Position numbers and translations under genes: made by a program. Shown piece by piece: positions 27,640 to 35,486 of a stretch of 64,000 nucleotides of DNA (position 1 is its first letter; each line of letters opens with the position of its first letter). The notes under the pieces are model-generated. The model did not search any database, was not told where the DNA came from, and was given only the letters and a program-made list of their open reading frames with translations. Source of the DNA: Halomonas sp. 1513 (lineage in GTDB: Bacteria; Pseudomonadota; Gammaproteobacteria; Pseudomonadales; Halomonadaceae); assembly GCA_001971685.1 (NCBI GenBank), contig CP019326.1:744001-808000 (forward strand), given 5' to 3'.

Positions 27640-27675
27640 CCCGCCACCGCTTTACCCCCATCCAAGGAGCGACCC

Positions 27676-27951
27676 ATGCAGAACGCCGTGATTCTGATCA
27701 ACGCCGAGAAGGGCAAGATCAAGGCCGTGGCCGAGCGCCTGGCCGACGTCGAGGGCATCAGCGAAGTGTTCTCCACCTGCGGTCGCTACGACCTGGTGGC
27801 GATCGCCCGCACCCGCGACTTCGAGGGCTTGGCCCAGCTGGTCACCGAGCGCCTCGATCAGGTCGAGGGGATCCGTGAGACCGAGACCCTCAATGCCATG
27901 CAGGTACACTCGCGCCACGACCTGGAGACGATGTTCTCGGTCGGTTGGTAA
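27676..27951 (+). CDS. Stand-alone RAM (Lrp/AsnC ligand-binding) domain protein
   Basis: 91 residues equal to the C-terminal regulatory domain of Lrp/AsnC proteins, with no helix-turn-helix. The beta-alpha-beta pattern (MQNAVILINAEKGKIKAVAERL, then GRYDLVAIARTRDFEGL, then GIRETETLNAMQVH) and the Gly motif of the effector site are present. Such proteins form octamers or tetramers that bind amino acids and may modulate full-length Lrp-type regulators. It has its own TATAAT promoter and AAGGAG ribosome site. It is monocistronic. Confidence 0.88.
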   Translation: MQNAVILINAEKGKIKAVAERLADVEGISEVFSTCGRYDLVAIARTRDFEGLAQLVTERLDQVEGIRETETLNAMQVHSRHDLETMFSVGW

Positions 27952-28038
27952 GTACTTACCGGGGCGCGAGGTGAGCGGCGTCATTTGCCAGCCCGGCCCC
28001 GGGGCGAAAGAACATGAGGGTTAGCAAGTGTTTACTGC

Positions 28039-28896
28039 ATGAAGCGACGCATATCTCGCTGGCGCCGACGGGCGCGCGGCTTGGGTATCAGCCTGGTGTT
28101 CGTGCTGGTCGGCACCGGGCTGTGGTACAGCCAGGAGCAGGCGTATCGCGACCAGCTGGTGTGGATGGGCGTGCCGACCTGGGAGTCGCCGACGCCGACC
28201 AGCCTGCATCGGGTGCTGCGCAACGACGGCTTCCTGGTGGGCTGGTCGGATCTGCGCGTCAACCCGCTGTGGGTCAGCTATACCCTGCATGAGGTCGAGG
28301 ATCCGCGTGCCGGCCCGCGGCCCAATTTCCAGCGCGACTGGCGCACCCTGTGGCCGATCGCGCCGGATAGCTACTTCGGTAGCGGCTACGACCGCGGCCA
28401 CCTGGCGCCCAACTACGCCATCGCCGCGGTGCACGGCGCCGAGGCCCAGGCGCAGAGCTTCCTGATGAGCAATATCTCGCCGCAGCGTCCCGATCTCAAC
28501 CGACGCCTCTGGCAGCGCCTCGAGGAGGTGGTGATCGACCACTTCGTGCCGCGCTTCGGGGTGGTGCAGGTGGTGACCGGGCCGGTGTTCCCCGAGCGCT
28601 TCATGGACAACGTCTTCAATCGCGTGGGGCTGGTCGAGATTCCCGAGGCCTTCTACAAGATCCTGGTGGTGCCCACCGAGCCGCCGCGGGCGCTGGCCTT
28701 CATCATGCCCCAGGAGGTCGCCGGCGATGAGCCCCTGGGCGACTACCTGGTCAGCATCGACGAGGTCGAGGCGCAGACCGGGCTGGATTTCTTTCCCAAC
28801 CTGCCCGTCGCCGAGGCGCAGCGACTGGAGAGTCGCGTGGTCACCGACGGCTGGGCGCTGGATGAGGTCGCCAGGTTGCCGGGCCGCTTCGACTAG
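28039..28896 (+). CDS. Membrane-anchored DNA/RNA non-specific endonuclease (NUC1 / EndoG family)
   Basis: 285 residues. A basic N-terminus and one hydrophobic segment (LGISLVFVLVGTGLWYS) form an uncleaved anchor or signal. The catalytic beta-beta-alpha-Me region has the signature DRGHLAP (His about 120) with an Asn in the SNISPQRPDLNR motif that binds Mg. It would cut DNA and RNA in the periplasm. No immunity gene is visible next to it, as expected for an exported nuclease. No good ribosome site precedes the ATG, so initiation may be weak. On the other side lie convergent tRNA genes. Confidence 0.9.
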   Translation: MKRRISRWRRRARGLGISLVFVLVGTGLWYSQEQAYRDQLVWMGVPTWESPTPTSLHRVLRNDGFLVGWSDLRVNPLWVSYTLHEVEDPRAGPRPNFQRDWRTLWPIAPDSYFGSGYDRGHLAPNYAIAAVHGAEAQAQSFLMSNISPQRPDLNRRLWQRLEEVVIDHFVPRFGVVQVVTGPVFPERFMDNVFNRVGLVEIPEAFYKILVVPTEPPRALAFIMPQEVAGDEPLGDYLVSIDEVEAQTGLDFFPNLPVAEAQRLESRVVTDGWALDEVARLPGRFD

Positions 28897-28925
28897 CCCG
28901 GCCAGAGAGCAGGCACGAGAATGCG

Positions 28926-28948
28926 CCACCCGGATCGTTTCGGGGTGG
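28926..28948. terminator. Hairpin between endonuclease gene and tRNA-Leu cluster
   Basis: CCACCCGGA-tcgtt-TCGGGGTGG forms a 9-bp stem with one mismatch between the convergent endonuclease and tRNA transcripts. It may stop one or both. It has no clear T-run. Confidence 0.35.
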
Positions 28949-28991
28949 TGGTGCGAGTCGTGGAATTGAATAGTCGAGGGGGTATTGCCGG

Positions 28992-29078
28992 TGGTGCCCA
29001 GAAGAGGACTTGAACCTCCACGTCCGTAAGGACACTAGCACCTGAAGCTAGCGCGTCTACCAATTCCGCCATCTGGGC
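28992..29078 (-). tRNA. tRNA-Leu(CAG), copy 1
   Basis: 87 bases on the minus strand, including an encoded CCA. The acceptor stem is GCCCAGA / TCTGGGC, the anticodon loop is TTCAGGT (anticodon CAG, reading CUG), and the long class II variable arm is GTCCTTACGGAC. Last of four in the transcript. Confidence 0.96.
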
Positions 29079-29118
29079 AGCGGTTACATCTGGAGGGGCT
29101 CTTGCTGCACGATACGCG

Positions 29119-29205
29119 TGGTGCCCAGGAGAGGACTTGAACCTCCACGTCCATAAGGACACTAGCACCTGAAGCTAGCGCGTCTACCAATTCCGCCACC
29201 TGGGC
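29119..29205 (-). tRNA. tRNA-Leu(CAG), copy 2
   Basis: As copy 1, but the seventh acceptor pair is G-C (GCCCAGG / CCTGGGC), a compensated change, and the variable-arm loop has TTAT instead of TTAC. The flanks CACGATACGCG and GCGTATCGTG are complementary, which extends the acceptor stem in the precursor. Confidence 0.96.
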
Positions 29206-29227
29206 GTATCGTGTGGTCATGTTCGCG

Positions 29228-29314
29228 TGGTGCCCAGGAGAGGACTTGAACCTCCACGTCCGTAAGGACACTAGCACCTGAAGCTAGCGCGTCTACCAAT
29301 TCCGCCACCTGGGC
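29228..29314 (-). tRNA. tRNA-Leu(CAG), copy 3
   Basis: Same as copy 2 in the acceptor stem (GCCCAGG / CCTGGGC), with TTAC in the variable arm. Flanking CATGTTCGCG and GCGAACATG are complementary. Confidence 0.96.
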
Positions 29315-29380
29315 GAACATGAACCGTCGAGCTGATAAAGAGCGTGGGATCTAGATCCCGTGACATCCGGAGATGTCGAT

Positions 29381-29467
29381 TGGTGCCCAGAAGAGGACTT
29401 GAACCTCCACGTCCGTAAGGACACTAGCACCTGAAGCTAGCGCGTCTACCAATTCCGCCATCTGGGC
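29381..29467 (-). tRNA. tRNA-Leu(CAG), copy 4 (first transcribed)
   Basis: The sequence equals copy 1 in the acceptor stem (GCCCAGA / TCTGGGC) and the variable arm. It is the promoter-proximal gene, starting about five bases after the predicted start site. The encoded CCA is present. Confidence 0.96.
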
Positions 29468-29478
29468 AAGTGGCGTGC

Positions 29479-29506
29479 ATCATACCGATTTTGCCTTTTA
29501 TTGCAA
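29479..29506 (-). promoter_or_regulatory. Sigma-70 promoter of tRNA-Leu operon
   Basis: On the minus strand, TTGCAA (29506-29501), a 16-base spacer and TATGAT (29484-29479), followed by a GC-rich discriminator (GCACGCC). This is typical of stable-RNA promoters under stringent control. Confidence 0.75.
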
Positions 29507-29580
29507 GCCCCGAACGCCGCCTTGGCGCGCTTTCGGGGTGCCCGGGCTCGACCCAGCAAGTACCCCGCAGCGGCAATGGG

Positions 29581-29609
29581 TTGGGTGTAGCGGGCGGCGG
29601 CGCTATACT
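29581..29609 (+). promoter_or_regulatory. Probable promoter of rnr
   Basis: TTGGGT (29581-29586), a 17-base spacer and TATACT (29604-29609), 84 bases before the rnr ATG. It is divergent from the tRNA promoter. Confidence 0.6.
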
Positions 29610-29692
29610 GCCGCCATGACATTGACAACTCGACCGAATATTGCCTCCCGCCCGCAGTGCCTCGCGCGCAATTCTTCAAGGACGCCCCTCGC

Positions 29693-32095
29693 ATGACTCA
29701 TTGGACGCTCAGCGACGACCCACACGCGGAACGTGAAGCCCACAAGTACGACAATCCCGTTCCCAGCCGCGAATATCTGCTGGCCCGCCTGGAAGAGTAC
29801 GGTAAGCCGATTACCCACGAGAACATGAGCCGCATGCTGGGACTCGAGGACGAGAACCAGCTCGAAGCGGTGCGCCGCCGCCTGGCCGCCATGGAGCGTG
29901 ACGGCCAGATCCTGCGCGACCGCCGCGGCGCCTATGCGCTGATCGACAAGCTCGACCTGATCAAGGGCAAGGTGCTCGGCCACCGCGACGGCTTCGGCTT
30001 CCTGATTCGCGATGACGGCAAGAAGCCCGACCTGGTGATGCCGCCGCGCCAGATGCGCCGCGTGTTCCACGGCGACCACGTGCTGGTGAGGGTCAGTGGC
30101 CGCGACCGCCGCGGCCGCGACGAGGCGACCATCGCCGAGATCATCGCCCGCAATACCCAGACCATCGTCGGCGTCTACCGCCAGAACAGCGATGAGTTCG
30201 GGGTGCTGATCCCCGAGAATTCGCGGATCTCCCAGGAAGTGATCATCCCCCACAGCGCCTGCGGCGGCGCCCAGGACGGCCAGGTGGTCTCGGCCAAGAT
30301 CGTCAAGCAGCCCGAGACCCGGGTGCAGCCGGTGGGCGAGGTGGTCGAGGTGCTCGGTGAGCGCATGGATCCGGGGATGGAGATCGACATCGCCATCCGC
30401 AGTCACGACATTCCCGCCGACTTCCCGCCCGACGTGCTCGACCAGATCGCCAGCATGTCGGCGGAAGTGGCCGAGGAGGACAAGGCCCACCGCATCGACC
30501 TGCGTGACGTGCCGCTGGTGACCATCGATGACGAGAGCGCCAAGGACTTCGACGACGCGGTGTGCGCCTGGAAGACCAAGTCCGGGAGTTGGAAATTGCT
30601 GGTGGCGATCGCCGACGTGTCGCACTACGTGCGCCCCGGCAGTGCACTGGACCAGGAGGCTCACACCCGCGGTAACTCGGTGTACTTCCCGGGGCAGGTG
30701 GTGCCGATGCTGCCGGAACTGCTCTCCAATGGCCTGTGTTCGCTGAACCCGGACGTCGACCGCCTGGCGATGGTCTGCGAGATGAATATCTCCCAGAGCG
30801 GGGTGATCAGCCGCTACCGCTTCTACGAGGCGGTGTTCCGCTCCCATGCCCGCCTCACCTATAACAAGGTTGGCAAGATCCTCGAGAGCGAGGAGAGCCC
30901 CGAGCGCACCGCGCTGCACGAGGAGTACCGCGAGCTGGTGCCGTCGCTGGAGAATCTCCACGCACTTTACCACCTGCTGCGCGAGTCACGCAGCGAGCGC
31001 GGCGCCATCGAGTTCGAGACCACCGAGACGGCGATCCTGTTCAACGAGGAGCGCAAGATCGAGAATATCGTGCCGCGTTCACGCAACGATGCCCACAAGA
31101 TCATCGAGGAGTGCATGCTGGCCGCCAACGTGGCCACCGCGCGCTTCCTCGACAAGCACGACCTGCCGGCGCTGTACCGCATCCACCAGCCGCCGACGCC
31201 GGAGCGTCTCGACAAGCTGCGGCTGTTCCTCAACGAGCTGGGCCTGTCACTGGGCGGCGGCGATAACCCCACGCCTCAGGACTATCGCGCGCTGGCCGCG
31301 GTGATCAAGGATCGCCCCGATGCCGATATCATCCAGACCGTGATGCTGCGCTCGATGAACCGCGCGGTCTACTCGCCGCACAACGAGGGCCACTTCGGCC
31401 TGGCCTATCCGGCCTATGCCCACTTCACCTCGCCGATCCGCCGCTATCCGGACCTGCTGGTGCACCGCGCGATTCGCTCGGTGGTGCGCGGCCCGCGCCA
31501 GACCGCCACGGTACTGCGCGCCGAGGGCGCGCCGGTGGATCCGCCAAGCAGCTGGTGCCCATACACCTTCGAGCAGATGATCGAGCTCGGCGAGCACTGC
31601 TCGATGACCGAGCGGCGCGCCGACGACGCCACCCGCGACGTCGAGGACTGGCTCAAGTGCGAGTTCATGTCCGACAAGCTCGGCGAGGTCTACGACGGCA
31701 CCATCGCCTCGGTCACCCAGTTCGGGATCTTCGTGCGTCTCGACGATATCTACGTCGAGGGCCTGGTCCACGTCACCTCGCTGCCCTCCGACTACTACCA
31801 CTACGAGGCCGAGAAGCACCGCCTCAAGGGTGAGCGCTCCGGCGTCTCCTATCGCCTGGGCGACGGCGTCACCGTGCAGGTGGCGCGGGTCGACCTCGAT
31901 GAGCGCAAGCTCGACTTCGACCTGGTCGACGACAAACCGCGGCCGAAGCGCACCCCCAAGCGTGGCAAGCCGAGCGCTGCCAACTCGGACGGCGCCAAGT
32001 CGGACGCTGCCAAGAGTGACAAGGCCGAGGCGCCGGGCGGCAAGTCGCGCCGCCGCCGCGGCCCCCGCAAGCCCAAGGGCGGCGGCAAGCGCTGA
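29693..32095 (+). CDS. rnr: Ribonuclease R
   Basis: 800 residues. A 3'-to-5' exoribonuclease that degrades structured RNA and takes part in rRNA quality control and trans-translation. There is an N-terminal helix-turn-helix-like segment, then cold-shock domains, the RNB catalytic domain with its Asp cluster (ESAKDFDDAV, residues ~279-290) and an S1 domain (from about 664, GTIASVTQFGIFVRL). A Lys/Arg-rich tail of ~60 residues holds repeated AKSD units. I chose the ATG at 29693 after AAGGA. A GTG at 29657 is in frame but has no ribosome site. The rlmB gene follows with a TGATG overlap, as in many gammaproteobacteria. Confidence 0.97.
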   Translation: MTHWTLSDDPHAEREAHKYDNPVPSREYLLARLEEYGKPITHENMSRMLGLEDENQLEAVRRRLAAMERDGQILRDRRGAYALIDKLDLIKGKVLGHRDGFGFLIRDDGKKPDLVMPPRQMRRVFHGDHVLVRVSGRDRRGRDEATIAEIIARNTQTIVGVYRQNSDEFGVLIPENSRISQEVIIPHSACGGAQDGQVVSAKIVKQPETRVQPVGEVVEVLGERMDPGMEIDIAIRSHDIPADFPPDVLDQIASMSAEVAEEDKAHRIDLRDVPLVTIDDESAKDFDDAVCAWKTKSGSWKLLVAIADVSHYVRPGSALDQEAHTRGNSVYFPGQVVPMLPELLSNGLCSLNPDVDRLAMVCEMNISQSGVISRYRFYEAVFRSHARLTYNKVGKILESEESPERTALHEEYRELVPSLENLHALYHLLRESRSERGAIEFETTETAILFNEERKIENIVPRSRNDAHKIIEECMLAANVATARFLDKHDLPALYRIHQPPTPERLDKLRLFLNELGLSLGGGDNPTPQDYRALAAVIKDRPDADIIQTVMLRSMNRAVYSPHNEGHFGLAYPAYAHFTSPIRRYPDLLVHRAIRSVVRGPRQTATVLRAEGAPVDPPSSWCPYTFEQMIELGEHCSMTERRADDATRDVEDWLKCEFMSDKLGEVYDGTIASVTQFGIFVRLDDIYVEGLVHVTSLPSDYYHYEAEKHRLKGERSGVSYRLGDGVTVQVARVDLDERKLDFDLVDDKPRPKRTPKRGKPSAANSDGAKSDAAKSDKAEAPGGKSRRRRGPRKPKGGGKR

Positions 32096-32913
32096 TGGCG
32101 ATACACAAGCGCCGCAAGCCGTCGTCGAGAGGCAATAAAGCCCAGCCCCCCGGCGGCCTGGATGCGGTCTACGGGGTACACGCGGTGCGTGCACTGCTCG
32201 AGCGCGGCGAGCGCCCCCGTGAGCTGTGGGTGCAGGAGGGCGGCGCCGCGGCACGCCTCGCCGAGCTGGTCGACAGCGCCCAGCAGAGCGGCGCGCGGCT
32301 GGTCAGCCAGCCCCGCGAGCTGCTCGATGAGCTGGCCCAGGGGGCGGCCCACCAAGGCATCGTTGCGTTCTGTACGCCGCTGGCCGCCGAGGGCGAGGCC
32401 TCTCTGTGGCTGCGCCTCGAGGCGTGGCCGGATGGCGCGCCGCCGCCGCTGCTGCTGATTCTCGACGGCGTCACCGATGTGCACAACTTCGGCGCCTGTC
32501 TGCGCAGCGCCGATGCCGCCGGCGTGGACGGCGTGATCGTACCCAAGGACAAGGCCGCGCCGCTCAACGCCACGGTGCGCAAGGTGGCCTGCGGCGCGGC
32601 GGAGAGCGTGCCGGTCTATCAGGTCACCAACCTGGCGCGGGCCATGGCCAAGCTCAAGGCGCTGGGGGTGTGGATCACCGGCACCGCCGGCGAGGCCGAC
32701 GCCAGCCTGTTCGAGGCCGACTTTCGCGGCGCCACGGCGCTGGTGATGGGCGCCGAGGGCAAGGGCATGCGGCGCCTGACCCGCGAGGCCTGCGATGGGC
32801 TGGTCAAGCTGCCGATGGCCGGCAGCGTCTCCAGCCTCAACGTCTCGGTGGCCACTGGCGTCTGCCTGTTCGAGGCGGTGCGCCAGCGTCATCAGAGTGC
32901 CGTCTTGTTATAG
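32095..32913 (+). CDS. rlmB: 23S rRNA (guanosine-2'-O)-methyltransferase RlmB
   Basis: 272 residues of the SPOUT (TrmH) family, methylating G2251 of 23S rRNA in E. coli. The N-terminal substrate-binding domain starts at GLDAVYGVHAVRALLERGE. The SPOUT knot has NFGACLRSADAAGVDGVIVP, VMGAEGKGMRRL and PMAGSVSSLNVSVATGV, with the catalytic Asn/Arg/Glu set. The start overlaps the stop of rnr (TGATG), so it is translationally coupled. A basic N-terminal extension (MAIHKRRKPSSRG) is slightly longer than in E. coli. Confidence 0.96.
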   Translation: MAIHKRRKPSSRGNKAQPPGGLDAVYGVHAVRALLERGERPRELWVQEGGAAARLAELVDSAQQSGARLVSQPRELLDELAQGAAHQGIVAFCTPLAAEGEASLWLRLEAWPDGAPPPLLLILDGVTDVHNFGACLRSADAAGVDGVIVPKDKAAPLNATVRKVACGAAESVPVYQVTNLARAMAKLKALGVWITGTAGEADASLFEADFRGATALVMGAEGKGMRRLTREACDGLVKLPMAGSVSSLNVSVATGVCLFEAVRQRHQSAVLL

Positions 32914-32954
32914 CCACGTTCATTGCAGTTGCCAGAATGGCGCACTGCCTGCTA

Positions 32955-33168
32955 GCGAGGGACGCCGGCGGTAGGTCGAAGAGGAGGTTTGCGCCATGGG
33001 TGAGGAGCATTGCTCCGAACGGGCTGGCCATGGATGGCCAGCACTGGTCCTGCAAGCGAAGCAGGATGCGAGAGCGCAGCAGGGCGCAATGTAGCGCCCA
33101 GGGATGGGTTTACAGCGCCTCCTCGTAGGCCTACCGGCGGATCAGTCCCGAGGGTGCTGCTAGCTATA
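32955..33168 (+). repeat. Intergenic dispersed repeat, long form (copy B)
   Basis: The left block (GACGCCGGCGG, GTCGAAGAGGAGGTTTGCGCC) and the right block (GGCGCAATGTAGCGCCC, GGGATGGG, GCCTCCTCGTAGGCC, CGGATCAG) match copy A at 27474-27597. Copy B carries about 81 extra bases in the loop between them. The insert holds three neat hairpins: GGAGC/GCTCC at 33004-33016, GCTGGCCA-tgga-TGGCCAGC at 33023-33042, and CCTGC/GCAGG at 33049-33065. The whole is enclosed by TTGCGCC (32989-32995) and GGCGCAA (33083-33089) and by GAGGAGG (32981-32987) and CCTCCTC (33118-33124). There is no gene in it. Confidence 0.82.
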
Positions 33169-33199
33169 TGCCATAGCCCAACACTTCTCTCCCTCCAGC

Positions 33200-33228
33200 T
33201 TGCGGAATTTGCCTTTAGTCCTTAGAAT
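33200..33228 (+). promoter_or_regulatory. Sigma-70 promoter of rpsF operon
   Basis: TTGCGG (33200-33205), a 17-base spacer and TAGAAT (33223-33228), about 115 bases before rpsF. It lies just after repeat copy B. Confidence 0.65.
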
Positions 33229-33234
33229 ATTGGC

Positions 33235-33257
33235 GCCCGTGCGTCCTTCGTGCGGGC
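33235..33257 (+). promoter_or_regulatory. Leader hairpin of rpsF operon
   Basis: GCCCGTGCG-tcctt-CGTGCGGGC pairs over 9 bp (two G-U) at the start of the predicted rpsF leader. Leaders of this operon are known to bind the S6-S18 complex in many bacteria. Whether this hairpin is that site is inference. Confidence 0.4.
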
Positions 33258-33342
33258 ATTAGTGTTTCCACTATCACCTCCTTGCTTCCCCTGGTCGTGC
33301 CACGTCAGGCCTCAGGAAGCTGTCAAACCGAAAGGAGCTAGC

Positions 33343-33738
33343 ATGCGCCATTACGAAATCGTGTTCATGGTCCACCCGGACCAGAGCGAACAGGTTCAGG
33401 CGATGGTCGAGCGCTACACCTCTCTCGTCACCGAGAGCGGCGGTACCGTGCACCGTCTGGAAGATTGGGGCCGCCGTCATCTGGCCTACCCGATCAACAA
33501 GATTCACAAGGCTCACTACGTGATGATGAACGTCGAGTGCCGCGGCGAGACCCTCGAGGAAATCGAGAACATCTTCCGCTTCAACGACGCGATCATCCGT
33601 AGCCTGGTCGTGCGTTGCAAGGAAGCCATCACCGAAGCGTCACCGATGATGAAGCCGGCGGAAGAGAAGCGTCCGCGCCGCGAGGACAAGCCCCGCGAGC
33701 GTAACGAGAACGAAGAAGAAACCGCCGAAGCTAACTGA
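33343..33738 (+). CDS. rpsF: 30S ribosomal protein S6
   Basis: 131 residues, the E. coli length. The start [18 protein letters not shown] and the segments [20 protein letters not shown] and [17 protein letters not shown] are diagnostic. S6 binds 16S rRNA with S18 in the platform of the small subunit. A charged Glu/Arg tail is present, as in E. coli, where Glu residues are added by RimK. Its own start ends in Glu-rich [16 protein letters not shown] lies seven bases before the ATG. First gene of rpsF-rpsR-(DUF2232)-rplI. Confidence 0.98.
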   Translation: MRHYEIVFMVHPDQSEQVQAMVERYTSLVTESGGTVHRLEDWGRRHLAYPINKIHKAHYVMMNVECRGETLEEIENIFRFNDAIIRSLVVRCKEAITEASPMMKPAEEKRPRREDKPRERNENEEETAEAN

Positions 33739-33765
33739 TTTCCGCACGTCCATAGGAGACTTTAC

Positions 33766-33993
33766 ATGGCACGCTTTTTCCGTCGCCGCAAGTTCTGCCG
33801 TTTCACCGCCGAAGGCGTGAAGCAGATCGATTACAAAGACATCGATACGCTCAAGGCCTACGTCACCGAGACTGGCAAGATCGTCCCGAGCCGTATCACC
33901 GGTACCAAGGCCCGCTACCAGCGTCAGCTGTCTACCGCGATCAAGCGGGCACGCTACCTGGCGCTGCTGCCGTACACCGATAGCCACCAGTAA
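33766..33993 (+). CDS. rpsR: 30S ribosomal protein S18
   Basis: 75 residues, the normal length. It begins [19 protein letters not shown] and ends in the [23 protein letters not shown] motif. Binds as a heterodimer with S6. 27 bases after rpsF, with TAGGAG before the ATG. Confidence 0.98.
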   Translation: MARFFRRRKFCRFTAEGVKQIDYKDIDTLKAYVTETGKIVPSRITGTKARYQRQLSTAIKRARYLALLPYTDSHQ

Positions 33994-34005
33994 GCCATAG
34001 GCGTG

Positions 34006-34857
34006 ATGCTGCCTATCGCCCGCTGGCTGATGCGCGGCACCCCCTACGCGGTGGGCGCCGCGGCACTGGCCTCCGTAGTCCCCTGGCTGTTCTGGTTCGG
34101 TGCGGCCATTGCTGCGCTGGTGACGCTGCGCCGCGGTTTGGCGCCGGCCACGCCGGTGATCCTCGCCGCCGCGCTCCCCGCCGGCTGGTGGTGGACCCAG
34201 GGGGATGCCATCCCGCTGGCCACGGTGCTGCTGGTCACGCTGATGGCCAGCGTGCTGCGCGCGAGGATGCGCTGGAGCGAGGCGCTGATCGTCGGCGCCC
34301 TGGCCGGCGCGGGGATGGTCCAGTTGGGGCTGTTCGTACCGCCCGGCGGCGCGGGGCCACTGCTCGAGCAGGTGCGGCAGAACTCGGCGGAAGTCGATCG
34401 CATGCTCACCGAGTTCGCCAATCAGGGGCTCGATACCGAGCGTCTGGCGGTGCTGCTGATCGGCGGGGTGACCGGGCTGATCGTGCTGGTCGCCGCGGTG
34501 GCCTGTTTGGCGCTGGCGCGCAGCTGGCAGGCCGGGCTCTACAACCCCGGCGGCTTTCGCCAGGAGTTCCACGGGCTACGCATGGCGCCCAAGGAGCTGG
34601 CGGTGCTGGTGGTGCTCGGGGTGATCGGCATGCTGCTGGGGATCCCGGCGCTGGCGATGCTCAGCTGGGTGCCGCTGCTGGTGGCAGGGGTTGCGCTGGT
34701 ACATGGTTTTATTGGTCTAAAGGGGATGAACGGGCTGTGGTTGGTGGCCTTCTACGTATTGCTGATTACCACCTGGCCCATGATTCTGATTGTACTGCTT
34801 CTGGCCTTCATCGATTCGCTCGCGGACTTCCGTGGGCGCCTGGCCCGAAGCGACTGA
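34006..34857 (+). CDS. DUF2232-family membrane protein
   Basis: 283 residues with eight or so hydrophobic segments. This family (YybS-like) commonly sits between rpsR and rplI in gammaproteobacteria, and its function is not known. The segments GTPYAVGAAALASVVPWLFWFG and LVVLGVIGMLLGIPALAMLSWVPLLVAG lie in the membrane, and a C-terminal pair is followed by a short tail (DFRGRLARSD). The start is uncertain: an ATG at 34006 or a GTG at 34003, neither with a good ribosome site. Confidence 0.85.
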   Translation: MLPIARWLMRGTPYAVGAAALASVVPWLFWFGAAIAALVTLRRGLAPATPVILAAALPAGWWWTQGDAIPLATVLLVTLMASVLRARMRWSEALIVGALAGAGMVQLGLFVPPGGAGPLLEQVRQNSAEVDRMLTEFANQGLDTERLAVLLIGGVTGLIVLVAAVACLALARSWQAGLYNPGGFRQEFHGLRMAPKELAVLVVLGVIGMLLGIPALAMLSWVPLLVAGVALVHGFIGLKGMNGLWLVAFYVLLITTWPMILIVLLLAFIDSLADFRGRLARSD

Positions 34858-34872
34858 CAAGAGGTTAACGAG

Positions 34873-35319
34873 ATGGAAGTCATTCTGCTCGACAAGATTG
34901 GCAAGCTGGGTGGCCTGGGTGACAAGGTCACCGTCAAGCCCGGTTATGGTCGTAACTATCTGGTGCCCTACGGCCTCGCCGTGCCGGCCACCAAGGACAA
35001 CGTTGCCGCCTTCGAAGCGCAGCGTGCCGAGCTCGAAGCTCAAGCCGCCGACCGCAAGGCCGAGGCCGAAGCCCGCGCCGCTCAGCTCAGCGAGATCGAG
35101 CTGTCGCTGGTCTCCAAGGCCGGTGACGAAGGCAAGCTGTTCGGTTCCATCGGTCCGCGCGACCTGGCCGAAGCGATCGCTTCTGCCGGCATCGACATCG
35201 CCAAGAGCGAAGTGCGCATGCCGGAAGGCCCGATCCGTGCCACCGGTGAGTACGACATCGACCTGCAGCTGCATGCCGAAGTCGCTACCAGCGTGCGCGT
35301 TGTGGTCGTCGCCGAGTAA
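34873..35319 (+). CDS. rplI: 50S ribosomal protein L9
   Basis: 148 residues. The N-terminal rRNA-binding domain starts [19 protein letters not shown] and has the [14 protein letters not shown] loop. A long alpha-helix rich in Ala/Glu (residues ~45-75) joins it to the C-terminal domain ([14 protein letters not shown] [12 protein letters not shown]). The lengths match E. coli L9. It is the last gene of the ribosomal operon and is followed by two hairpins. Confidence 0.98.
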   Translation: MEVILLDKIGKLGGLGDKVTVKPGYGRNYLVPYGLAVPATKDNVAAFEAQRAELEAQAADRKAEAEARAAQLSEIELSLVSKAGDEGKLFGSIGPRDLAEAIASAGIDIAKSEVRMPEGPIRATGEYDIDLQLHAEVATSVRVVVVAE

Positions 35320-35331
35320 GCGATACGCCAT

Positions 35332-35396
35332 GCGACGGCGCATGCCGTCGCAGGACGCCAGTCCCCAAGCCCCCGTAGCCCTGCTGCGGGGGCTTG
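35332..35396 (+). terminator. Tandem hairpins after rplI
   Basis: GCGACGGC-gcat-GCCGTCGC (35332-35351) and CAAGCCCCCG...CGGGGGCTTG (35366-35396) are two stable stems, 8 and 10 bp, 13 and 47 bases after the stop codon. Neither has a T-run, so termination may be Rho-aided. Confidence 0.6.
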
Positions 35397-35430
35397 CTCG
35401 TGTCTGGCTGGTGGAAACGGGCCTGTAGGC

Positions 35431-35459
35431 TTGCCAAAATGTCAGACATTTTATAGGCT
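35431..35459 (+). promoter_or_regulatory. Promoter of dgoR operon with palindromic operator
   Basis: AAAATGTC-a-GACATTTT is a perfect 17-base palindrome (35436-35452) between a TTGCCA -35 (35431-35436) and a TATAGG / TAGGCT -10. A repressor bound there would block RNA polymerase. The TGTCaGACA core resembles operators of FadR/FCD-type GntR proteins, so DgoR, encoded 35 bases downstream, is the likely ligand. Confidence 0.72.
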
Positions 35460-35486
35460 GGCTTCTCGTTCGTCAGGAGGCCTGCC

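Noticed and set aside
27508..27675. Longer N-terminus of the RAM-domain protein
   Set aside because: The in-frame extension reads through repeat copy A. The ATG at 27676 has AAGGAG and matches the start of the domain.
28893..29277. Small overlapping open frames in the tRNA cluster
   Set aside because: They repeat the same peptide because they read through the tandem tRNA-Leu genes.
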